Source: Aplectana chamaeleonis (Eukaryota > Nematoda > Chromadorea > Rhabditida > Cosmocercidae). From it: 64,000 nt of DNA. The translations under genes were made by a program, and so were the position numbers. The DNA is taken from positions 1,887,001 through 1,951,000 of the forward strand of contig JAPDOI010000038.1 in assembly GCA_029168955.1 (NCBI GenBank), in the 5' to 3' direction. Positions within the stretch are counted from its first letter, which is position 1. Every line of letters starts with the position of its first letter. Shown in pieces: positions 1-64,000 of the stretch. Below the pieces are notes generated by a model. The model was given only the letters and a program-made list of their open reading frames with translations, was not told the origin of the DNA and searched no databases.

Positions 1-178
1 GGGCTGAGCAGAGTGCCATCGCTGCGCGGCGCGGTCCGATGATAAAAGGCCGTATCGACTGATCGCGCCGCGCCGCGGCCATCGCGTGCCGGCCAGAGTG
101 GATTGTCAGCGCGGTTGAGAATGCTGGCCGCGCCGGCATTCCCAATCGCGCCGCGCCGCGTCAACTCTGCTCAGGCCC
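1..178. repeat. GC-rich inverted-repeat element at window edge
   Basis: The first bases GGGCTGAGCAGAGT pair with ACTCTGCTCAGGCCC ending at 178, and the interior is rich in GCGCCGCGCCGCG tracts on both sides. This is a MITE-like structure. The left end coincides with the window edge, so its true boundary and any target duplication are not visible. Confidence 0.5.
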
Positions 179-192
179 TTAAGGCGCTAGCA

Positions 193-310
193 GCGCACGC
201 GACGCCTGGGCCTCCGTCTGAACAACGCTCTCTCACTGTCTCTAACCTCCGTTCCGCACCAGCACGCGTAGGAACCATGTGAATTTCGCCGTTTTATAGC
301 CTGTAGATTA
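193..310 (+). repeat. Interspersed repeat R1, copy 1 of 3
   Basis: A segment with the core CTCTCTCACTGTCTCTAACC and GCACCAGCACGCGTAGGAAC recurs in inverse orientation at 10180-10295 and, more diverged, directly at 24388-24482. It has no open frame of note. The shared core makes it a dispersed repeat rather than unique sequence. Confidence 0.65.
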
Positions 311-1700
311 GATTTACAACGGCAAGGGGGGTCGTCGTCCTATTATAGAAGCACGTGGCGCTAGGGGCGGTGTCCCATGATTTCAATGGGAGCGGGTCTC
401 CCCCAACAAGAACACGGTCCATGTCGCGGCCCGCGCGAGGGAGTCACCCCCACCGCGGTCCGCGACAGGGACATCATCCACGCCACGGTCGACCGCGAGA
501 GAGCTTTCCTCGCTGAGGACCGTGGGGGAGACCCCTCAGCGGTCAAAAATCGTCCAGAGAGTGACTCGTAGCCACTTTCCAGGAGCGGCCCCAAACGGCT
601 GACTGCGCTTTCTCTGGGATCAGGCCCCTTATATACGTGCTCTGCTGCTGATATGGGCCTGGTCAGTTGCGGAGTCATCGATAACGTGATTTGGCAGATC
701 AAACGAGTTCATGCCCAGTCAAATCGTGTACGATCGCAACACCGAGCCTCTCTGCAGCAGTGACGTCATCGCCAGCCAAACGGCGGAGTCCGGCGTTTGG
801 CAGGCGCTGAACGAAGACCGGAATGGCCATGCGGGAACTCTGCCGTTTGCCCCGCACAGGTCGAAATGGGACGGTTCAGTGCGCGTTAGAAACGCCAGAA
901 TGTCTGAGTAAGCACAGTAGTTATCTACGGATTCATTCCAATTAGTGCAGCTGCGGGTGGCCGCTCTCCACCCTCCACGGGGTGACTCCTCATCGTGGAT
1001 GGGGGCAGATCGATTCTCGGTGTCTGCGCTCTGGCCTCTCGGGGTGGCCCGCTCTGCGTCTCTGCCCGCCGAGAGATTTTCCTACTCCAGCTGAATTCCT
1101 CAACAAATTCATCCCTTTTTCTCTTTCTTTCTCATATTTTTCTCGTTTTTTCCTGACTGCTGAATCCTCTTCTAATTATCATTACATTCTATTGTCGCTT
1201 TTTCATTCAATAGTGATCGATTTTGCTGTTGTCGATTGAATGAAAATGCGATTCTCTGCGCCTTCCACACAGGTCACTGATGAAAAAGGCTATTTCTTCC
1301 ATGAAGTTCATTATCACGTCATTGTTTTCGCGTTTACATCGATTCGCCGGCAGAGCTTTCAGTTGGTTACCGTTCCGCGATTTCAGTGAGGGGTGACTTC
1401 CTGTGAAGCTGGAGTTATCGCTCGAGGACCAGCTCAATGATCTAATTCGGTACTATTTGCTGCCTATATTCCGTATAGCTTTGCGATAGTGGAGGTGAGA
1501 GATTTGATCATTATTTAGTTATTTGTCTTTAAATTATGTCCGCATTTCACTATTTAGGGTCAAGTGGAGGCGTGGAGGGGGGGGGGGTCGTAAGAATCAC
1601 CACCGACGATTTAAAATTTCTGAAAGGGTTATGAAGTGGTTCGTCTGAGAATAGGTTTCTGGAACTAGTCGTGAAGTTTTTGTAGAAGAATGTAAATTCT
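311..1700. other. No gene recognised
   Basis: The first part (360-700) is GC-rich and contains short open frames with no recognisable motif. From about 1080 the base composition becomes T-rich. I see no splice-bounded coding segment, RNA gene or clear repeat boundary. Confidence 0.4.
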
Positions 1701-3620
1701 GAATATTGGTTGTAAACAGGGTTGGGCAGGTCGTTTCGCCCATTATACGGCGGTATCTACGACTTCCCCCCAGAGGCCAAAGTTGTAAAAAAAATTCTCA
1801 AAATTTCCACGATCCACCCCCGAGATAAGGACAAATTCATTTAGCTTCCTTGCGAGTGACAAAGTTGGAGAAAATTCAAATTTGTGGTAATTTTCACGAC
1901 CCATTCGAAATTTTGGTGCTATTGCAGCCGGCTGGGGGGGCACTATGGTATCGCACTTGTCCACGCCCATTTCACCGTGCCGCAATGACTATCCTGATTT
2001 TGGCAGGCGAGGGAAGCCCCGGGTAGGTGCTCAAATTCAGTGTGGCACGGTAAACTGGGCGTGGCCAAGTGCATCGCACCATAATCCCCCCCACACTAAA
2101 ATAGCACCGTATTTAGCTGAAATTAAAATTCTGTATGGAGTCATAAAACTACTTCCAAAATGAAATCTCTGATGGGGTTCGTAATGTTGGGAAGGGCTCC
2201 TAAAGTTCTCTGACCGAAAATGAGGTGCTATCGGAGCGGAGGGGGGGGGCACTATAGCGCGATGGCTTGGCCACGCCCATTTCATCATGCGGCACTGAGT
2301 TTGAGCTCCTACCTGGGCTTCCCTCCCCTGCTAAAATCAGGATAGTCATTGCGGGGCGTGGCTAAGTGTGGTACCACAGTGCCCCTCCCCCTCTGCTGCG
2401 ATGGTACCGAAAATGAATATCTAGGGAGGAGTCGTAAAGTATTCTGCTCAGGAGCTCGGGATTTTTTTGTGTCTAGGGTCAAGTGGAGTTTATCATGACA
2501 CAGCGTGGTGAAAGGGTGAAAATTTAAGCTTGAAATTTGAAAATTTTTAAAGGAATTTGGACAATTCCGGACACCATTGCAGCAAGGGGGGGGGGACTTG
2601 GCCACGTCCATTCTTCTGTGCTGCCACGCAATATTACCAACCCGGGATTTAGTTCCTACTTTTCAATTTGGAAATGTCGTTGCGGCGCAAAAAAATGGGC
2701 CTGGAAAAGTGGCCCCTCGCTGCGATTGCACCTAATTTTGGGCTAAATGATTTGTTTAGAGGTCGAGGATCCGGTGAGGCCCAATACAGCGACCCGGTGA
2801 ACCCTCATTTTGATTTAAAAAAAAAACTAAAATTTTGCACAAGTTGTAGGTGTCGGTCAAAAAATTAAAGTTTGGGGGGGGTCCCATAGTGCTTAGCTGA
2901 AAATGTTCAGTTTGGGAAGACGAGTCGAAGTATTCCATCTCGCTCAGGAGGAAAAGTTCGTGACAGTTTCGGCCACTATTCGGGAACTGTGGTCATCATG
3001 GAAGGGGTCGTAGCTCTATTGAGATCGGTCACAACGCCCCGCTGGACTCTGGTATGGGGGTCATAAAGTGATTCGTTCAAATGTGAATTTTTCGTGAAAC
3101 TGATTCTAGAGAGCTGGATAAAAAATGGAAATTTCGGAAGGGGTCGTAAAGTGCTTTGGCAGAGTCAAAATTGGGGGGGGGCAGAGTTGAGCAGCGTTGT
3201 GACTGGTCACAACGGGGGGTCGTAAAAATTTCGGGAAAAAATGAAAATTTGGGGGGGGTCGTAAAATTTTTGGAAAAAAGAGGATTTTTTCAAACCACAT
3301 GGTAAGGTAAAATGGGGTAGGGATAGTCAATCGCGTACGAGGTGTGTATGCATTTTCAAAAATATAAAAACAGATTATATACAGAGAAGCTGTTTAGACA
3401 CTTCTTTGACAAAATTGACAATTCGACACTAAATAAAACTTAAAAAATCTTTGCTTCCAGGAGGTCGTAAAATTTTGGAATTTTTTTTTGAAAAAAAAAA
3501 AGGAAAATGGGGGGAGGTCGTAACCGCGGCAACGATCGCCACAACGGCCTGCTCAACCCTGGGGGGGGGGTTAATGTAATTAAGCAGAAAATGAAAATGT
3601 CGAGCTATGGAATCGTAAGA
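1700..3620. repeat. Degenerate mosaic of two short repeat families
   Basis: Two repeat types alternate. One has runs like GGGGGGTCGTAAA and ends like AACGGCCTGCTCAACCCTG, the hAT-type MITE family also seen at 5056 and 11871. The other has GGCCACGCCCATTT next to GTGCCGC and recurs near 1960, 2060, 2270, 2350, 2600, 16330 and 17400. No coding potential is visible. Confidence 0.5.
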
Positions 3621-3863
3621 TGTTTTCGTGAGTGAAAGTTCTGAGAGTGGTTGTCAAAAACTGAAAGTTTCGGGAGGGGGTATGTAAGGTTTTCGACAAG
3701 AACCCGCAAATTTGGAAGGGTCATCCCTTCATTCGGTCAGAACGAAAAATTCGGGAAAGGTTGGTGAAGTTTTCCTGCAAAAAAATTGAAAATATGGGAA
3801 GGGTTCGTAAAGTGATGAAAGATCTGGGGCCGTATGCATACCTCTCCCCGGCGGGGATCCGTA

Positions 3864-3910
3864 CCCGAGCGTCCCCGCAAGGGGACGATCCCCGCGTGGG
3901 GACGCTCGGG
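3864..3910. repeat. GC-rich hairpin in a dispersed repeat
   Basis: CCCGAGCGTCCCC pairs with GGGGACGCTCGGG across a short spacer. It lies in a repeat (about 3826-3935) whose GGCCGTATGCATACCTC start recurs in inverse orientation near 7090-7115. Between 3950 and 5050 I see no gene. Confidence 0.5.
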
Positions 3911-5055
3911 GACGGACCGTATGCACATCTCATGCTCATCCCCCGGGGATGACAGAGTGGCAGGGACGCAGAGGACGCACGGTGAAAATGAGGAGGGCGC
4001 AGGCTGCGGGGCGGTTGTTACTGGAGCGCGGTAGTGTACAACTCGCATCCGTTATTTGCATTTATTCGGTTGCGGGGCAGCTCGCCCCCGACCCTACGTC
4101 TCTGTCTTTGCGGGGTGAGAGAGCAGACGGGGAGGGTCCCAGCGGTCTCGAGGCTCGGCGTTGTTCAATTGAGGCGCGATTAGGCATGACAAAGAGCAGT
4201 AGCCAATCATTGACCGGTTAGATTGATAGAGCATTCAACTGTATCGTATACATTGTTTGCGAAATGCATGGAGATAACAATTGGAATCCTCTGAAGCTGC
4301 AGAAACCGGAATGTATTTGGTCCCACTATGGTACATGGTGAATCTATTTTTCTCTATTTAGGGTGTTTTCGAATGGTTTCTGATACGAGGCCCTTCAACT
4401 ACTGATGAAATCTTTGAAATGTACTAAGGAATATGACACGTTTAAAGAGCTAGAATGTGCGCTTCATGGGACTAAGGCTTGAAAGCTGCTCCATAAATCC
4501 ATGAAAGAGCAATACACTCGAGCTATGAGTTGTTTACGAAGCATGATTTTGTTGGTCTAAACGTTTAATGGTCCGCCTACATGGGAGCTGCACCATTTTC
4601 CGCTTTCTTGTAAGGCAGTTGTTCTCGCTGAAACTTTGACTTCCCAATGATGGCGGTAGGATCTGCTAGCCCAGGTTGTTCGTTGGAATTTTTTGAAAGT
4701 GTACCCCATAATCTGTAGGTAAGGGGGTTCGGCCGCGTGTTGGATACCTTGTTTTTTTAAATTCTAGTATGTCTGAGCGAAACCTTCTCCAAAATGCTGG
4801 AACCCCTTGGTGGACGAAAATTTGACGTGGATTCGAAAAAAATAGACTCCCCTTAATATCGGGAGCGGCTCTTCTTTTTTCGGTCTACTAGAAGCGCAGC
4901 AGAATAGTGCGCGCGAAAAGTTCGAACCCAGCAGTTATCCTCATCAAAAATATCGAGGTCTTGTCTTCCCTTGATCAGAATAGCCATAATTAGGCAAAGA
5001 GATTTGAGCGAATCATCAATTCCTGCTCAATAAATCCTGTAATTTGAGGTACCGG

Positions 5056-5265
5056 CAGGGTTGAGCAGGCCGTTGCGACCGGTGACCAAAAATCTACGAC
5101 CCCCCCCATGGAATGGAGAAATGGCTACCTCCCCAAGTGATTTGGAGATAAACCCCATTTTTTCCAAAATTTTACGAACCCCCTCAAAATTTTCATTTTT
5201 TTCTAAAAGTTTCCGAAATCTCTACGACCCCCCGTTGCGACCGGTCGCAAGCCTGCCCAACCCTG
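5056..5265. mobile_element. hAT-type MITE with perfect 8 bp target duplication
   Basis: The element starts CAGGGTTGAGCAGGCCGTTG and ends with the imperfect complement CGCAAGCCTGCCCAACCCTG. It is flanked on both sides by GGTACCGG (5048-5055 and 5266-5273). An 8 bp target duplication with CAGGG-type termini is typical of the hAT superfamily. It has no transposase and must depend on another element. Confidence 0.85.
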
Positions 5266-5273
5266 GGTACCGG

Positions 5274-6111
5274 TCCACCGCTGGTCTAGTATGTATATAC
5301 CATTTGGCCACAATTGGTATTCAGGTCTCTCAAATCAGGCGTGGGTTGAACGGACTCGAAACGCACCAAGCCTGAGTGTGATCCAGTCAGATATTATCAA
5401 AACTATTTGAGACAAGGTCTAACTGTTAGTGATACGTGTAAATTCTGACGGAAAACGTTTAGAAGTTACGAAATGTTTTCGAGCCGCATACAAATGTCCA
5501 TACTTGCAATCAATATGCGTCTTAGCATTACATGCATCTTTATTACACATTGTAGTGAAGTAGTTCTCGAGCGAAAATGCAGTACTACACTCGAAATCAA
5601 CTTATCTGTGCTCAACTAGGCTCGCTTGAGTCAAACGCGCTCCAATGTGATTGGCTGGTTGGCTGGCTGCCAGGCGAGAGACGCCAGACACGCTGCGAAA
5701 TGAGTCACCGGGGTGAGACGGGGGCGAGATGCCCGTGTCCCCATTTATTCATTAATGAGCTAAGCATGGCCGGTGAAAGCTCCGAGGAGATTCTAAGGTG
5801 TGGTAAAATACTTTTAGGTCTGCTACGGCCCCTTTACTTATGATTGTCAAACAGCACTGGTAGGACTGATTCTAACTCGAAAAATTGAATGATCGGATTG
5901 TATTACAATACGCCCCGAGGGAGAAATGTCTGCGCCTTTCTCGTTATTTTTACAACTGCATGCGAATTTCTTACGGATCCTTTCGTTGCATCAAGGAATT
6001 GCAATAACGCAGAAATAATGTGAAGTAAGCGTAACGGAAACAAAACTAATTCAATGAACAGAAACTAGAGAAGCAGCGTAGTTAAAGGTAAACCGCTAAT
6101 TCAAGCACCTA
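5274..6111. other. No gene recognised
   Basis: Short open frames occur (for example 5577-5843) but lack motifs or splice-site support. No repeat boundary is clear. Confidence 0.35.
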
Positions 6112-6819
6112 TCACAACTGTGACGAGCTTTGCATATTTCTGAACTTTCTGTATAACGAATGTGTCGCCGACGTTTTGAATACTCTTGAATCGTGAGCCG
6201 AGCCTGGCCATTTGGTCGTTAGCCATCGAATTCTTCCATCAAAATCGACTATTACACCGGCATTTATACTATGATAGCCCGTGCGGCAAACAAAAGCTTC
6301 CTCGTTTTCTGGTGGGCGTTGTATGCGGCACATTGTCCCGTCGATTATGCACGTAACACTTGGAAGACCGTACTTGCGGAAGAACTTTCGGCGCAATTCT
6401 GCGCACTCCTGCTCATCTGGCCACGAAATGAATTGACTAGCCCTCTTGTTTATGGCGCTCAGAAAAGCCACCAATGTGCGCGAAATAGTGGCCTGATGGC
6501 ATCCAGCAATTCTTGCAGCATCAGCCTGCATAACGTTTCTGCCCAGCAGGTGAATGCAAATTCCAACTTGATCCGCAATGGTAAGATCGCTAATACGCCC
6601 GGTGTTTGTCTCCATATCCGCACGCAGCATCTCACATATTCTGAAGAATGTGGGCCGCGTAAAGCGGTAATCCTTTCTGAATTCTGTATCCGTGAGCGTA
6701 TCGTATGGACAGGTTCTATCGCGAAAAACAGGCGGTAAGACTTCCCTCCTGCATCTTCTCACCAAGTCCAGAGTGTTAACAATGTCCATTTTGTTCCTAT
6801 AAACTACTATGATACACAT
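6112..6819 (-). pseudogene. Truncated Harbinger/PIF-type (HARBI1-like) transposase
   Basis: The frame encodes 235 residues, or 225 if translation starts at the second Met (6789), which reads MDIVNTLDLVRR. The middle has a helix-turn-helix-like segment (AARIAGCHQATISRTL) as in HARBI1. It is followed by the DDE nuclease signatures CIIDGTMCRIQRP (first Asp) and GYHSINAGVIVDFDG then WPGSAHDSRVF (second Asp). Full proteins are about 350 residues; this frame stops before the third acidic residue, and I do not find the remainder between 5800 and 6112. It is a transposon fossil or a fragment of a domesticated gene. No intact terminal repeats were found. Confidence 0.8.
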
Positions 6820-7424
6820 ACGTATACTTTCAGAGCAGCAAAACTCAGTCGCTTACCAGTGAAGTAGGCTAGTGCGCAAAAACACTCAAATTCCCTTAGA
6901 AATGGTAATCCACCTCACTTAAATAACGCGCCCCATTCCGAAAACGCGCTCCAATGCCACTCGGGGACGCCACTCCCGAGCAAATTCGTAGGGGGACCCC
7001 ATCCCCGCAAAATGTGGGCGGAGCCCGTCCCCCAAAGATCGCGGGGAGAGATGTGCATGCCGGGGATGACTCGGGGTCGTCCCCATCCCCGCTCGGGGAG
7101 AGGTATGCATACGGCCCCTGGTGGCGGGGGTCGTCAATGTTGAGCACTCATTTTAAAAAATTTACTATCTCTTTCCAAGAAAAAAATTCTTTAACTTTCC
7201 GAGAGTGAAAAAGTTGGAAAAGTTCAAATTTGTGGTGAAATTCGGTCAAATCGTACGAGCCCCCCCCCGATTCCCCGATCTCGTTTTTTTTCAACATTTT
7301 CCAATTGAATTACGACCCCCCGTTGCTCCGAGTCGCAACCCTGCTCAACCCTGTTTGGGTGGAGCTAGTAACCCTCTTGCAAAAAAGGAACTTTTTCCAA
7401 ACCATTTGATAAGATAAAATGAAA

Positions 7425-7632
7425 TATAGTTAGGTCCGTGACTTGTTTCCTCAAGAGAAAACATTTAAATCTCACCCGCGACTGGCGAGGGCCGTTTAAA
7501 TCTAACGGAAGGCTGCCGGTATGGTGAGCTGATAAGCTGCGATTAGCGGACCGGCGCACGTGATCACCGCGCCAGCCGCCTTTGAGATTTAAATGTTCTT
7601 TCTTGATGAAACATGCCACGGACCTAACTATA
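7425..7632. mobile_element. MITE family M2, copy 1
   Basis: About 50 bp terminal inverted repeats start TATAGTTAGGTCCGTG and continue through CATTTAAATCTC. A second copy lies at 15153-15377. The outermost bases are TATA/TATA, consistent with a TA target as in Tc1/mariner elements, but an exact target duplication cannot be proved. There is no transposase. Confidence 0.75.
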
Positions 7633-7738
7633 GTAATAGTCGCCCATTTGAGAGATTGCAGCGCGAGAACAGCTGTGTCTGCAGATGCCGTGCTTCTAGG
7701 TTTCGGTGGGTATGCGCTAGTTTGGACAAAGATTTGTG

Positions 7739-8007
7739 CTTCTCTGGGCCAAATTCCGGTCCGCAATTGCGTCGCGACACGCTTTGAGGCCGCACGCGCT
7801 CGAGTCAGTCGAGTTTCCAGCGTCAAAGCCGACTCGATATGGCGTTTTTATATAGTTTTCTCCAATCTTGTTTAGTCTCCAGTTTCTAAAACCCACCTAG
7901 AGTCAACAGATCGGCGGCTGCGGCGCTGGAAACTCTTCCGACTCGAATGCACGCGGCCGCAAAGCGTTTCGAGACGCAATTGCGGACCGGAATTCGGTCC
8001 AGAGAAG
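7739..8007. repeat. Inverted-repeat element with about 85 bp arms
   Basis: The left arm begins CTTCTCTGGGCCAAATTCCG and the right arm ends with its near complement CGGAATTCGGTCCAGAGAAG. The arms are GC-rich with a short AT-rich middle. No target duplication is evident, and only one copy was seen. The stretch 8008-8432 belongs to the degenerate GGGTCGTAAA-type repeats. Confidence 0.65.
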
Positions 8008-8432
8008 GACAATATCAGATTTTAGGCGCAGCGGGAATATCAGAATTATGTCAAAATTTCTGAAAAAAAGTTAAAGATTTTGGAGGAAGGAGGGATTTTT
8101 TCTATTTCGTCACTCAAAAAAAGCTAAAGCAATTTTTCATCTCAGGGGGGATCGTGAAAAATGTTCAACATGCTCCAAAATTCTGGTCAACAAGGGGTTG
8201 TCACTACGGCGAAAATGAGCGCAACCGCCTCTCCAACCGGGGGGGGGGGAAAGTTTCGGACCAGGATTGAAAATTTCTGGAAGTGAAAAAGATCAATTAT
8301 CACTACCAAAGAATTTGAATTTTTTTTTGCAATTTTTTTTTACTTTTTGGAGAAGAATGTGGATGGCCGGGAAGGGGACGCCCCGTCTTCGGAAAATTAC
8401 ACAACGCCTCGCTTGACCCCGGTTCGGAATGA

Positions 8433-8627
8433 AAATTTTAGGGTGGTGGCCATCGTGTATCAACACTCCTGAGCTGAGGAGGCGGGAGAAACGGGGGAGG
8501 AGCGAGGTTTCTGATTGGACGCAACACTGGGCTAGCACGTGTGCGTCCAATCGAGAACCTCGCTCCTCCCCCGTTACCCCCGCCTCCTAGGGGGCGTTGA
8601 TACACGGTGGCCACCACCCAAAATTTT
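8433..8627. repeat. Near-perfect palindrome 100 bp upstream of wdfy-3
   Basis: Two arms of about 87 bp (8433-8520 and 8540-8627) share AAAATTTTAGGGTGGTGGCC and AACCTCGCTCCTCCCCCGTT with their complements, separated by about 20 bp. This would form a long hairpin as RNA or single-stranded DNA. It is most simply a MITE, but it sits in the presumed promoter region. Confidence 0.8.
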
Positions 8628-8710
8628 AGGAGGGCAGCGTGATGTAAGACGACTTTCTTTCAGATTGTCCAATAAATCCAGTCACCAGGCAGGCCGCCCG
8701 TGTGGGCTGA

Positions 8711-8725
8711 CGGTATCGCCTCAGT

Positions 8726-8728
<3 letters not shown>
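8711..8728 (+). promoter_or_regulatory. wdfy-3: Probable trans-splice acceptor and start codon of wdfy-3
   Basis: The sequence TATCGCCTCAG ends at 8724 and the ATG is at 8726. In nematodes a spliced leader is often joined to an AG a few bases before the start codon. No convincing upstream coding exon in phase was found, and the encoded residues already align with the beginning of human WDFY3. An unspliced 5' UTR cannot be ruled out. Confidence 0.55.

Positions 8729-64000
<55,272 letters not shown>

Noticed and set aside
6271..6738. Plus-strand open frame of 155 codons
   Set aside because: It is the antisense shadow of the Harbinger-type transposase fragment, which has clear motifs.

Overview
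The window looks like genomic DNA from a nematode, most likely a clade V (strongylid, hookworm-like) species. The reasons are many 50-80 bp introns with short TTTCAG-type acceptors, a start codon placed just after a probable trans-splice acceptor, and a dense load of small palindromic DNA transposons and RTE-like LINEs. I ran no database search; the taxonomic call is an inference.

One host gene dominates. A plus-strand gene starts at 8726 and is still open at 64000. I rebuilt it by hand from 68 exons (about 8.2 kb of coding sequence, roughly 2,740 codons), with reading phase kept across every junction but one. Its order of conserved blocks follows animal WDFY3/Alfy (Drosophila blue cheese), the autophagy scaffold: N-terminal armadillo-like region, a concanavalin A-like module, a long helical region, PH-BEACH and most of the BEACH domain. 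The WD40 repeats and FYVE finger expected at the C-terminus lie beyond the window. The nearest relatives neurobeachin/LRBA (worm sel-2) fit less well.

Layout. 1-8725: no host gene recognised; MITE-like inverted repeats, a hAT-type MITE with a perfect 8 bp target duplication, a truncated Harbinger-type transposase, and a large palindrome just upstream of the start. 8726-18484: exons 1-10; intron 1 holds a palindromic mariner relic. 18485-26283: a 7.8 kb intron with a Tc6-like foldback split by a full-length RTE-like LINE, a second foldback, and an SL1-like 15-mer. 26284-32177: exons 11-17 among relics of a second LINE family. 32178-37090: more LINE relic and an 870 bp foldback. 37091-46957: exons 18-40. 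46958-52903: a 5.9 kb intron with a second full-length RTE-like copy and another LINE relic. 52904-64000: exons 41-68, with introns holding an RTE 5'-only fragment with target duplications, a tandem array, a tRNA-like head-to-head SINE compound with a 13 bp target duplication, and a 254 bp GC-rich hairpin.

The gene is thus short exons in tight clusters, separated by a dozen transposon-filled introns of 1-8 kb. Several insertions are nested and can be ordered in time. Nothing here looks like a new multi-gene pathway; the novelty lies in the mobile elements and a few odd splice features.
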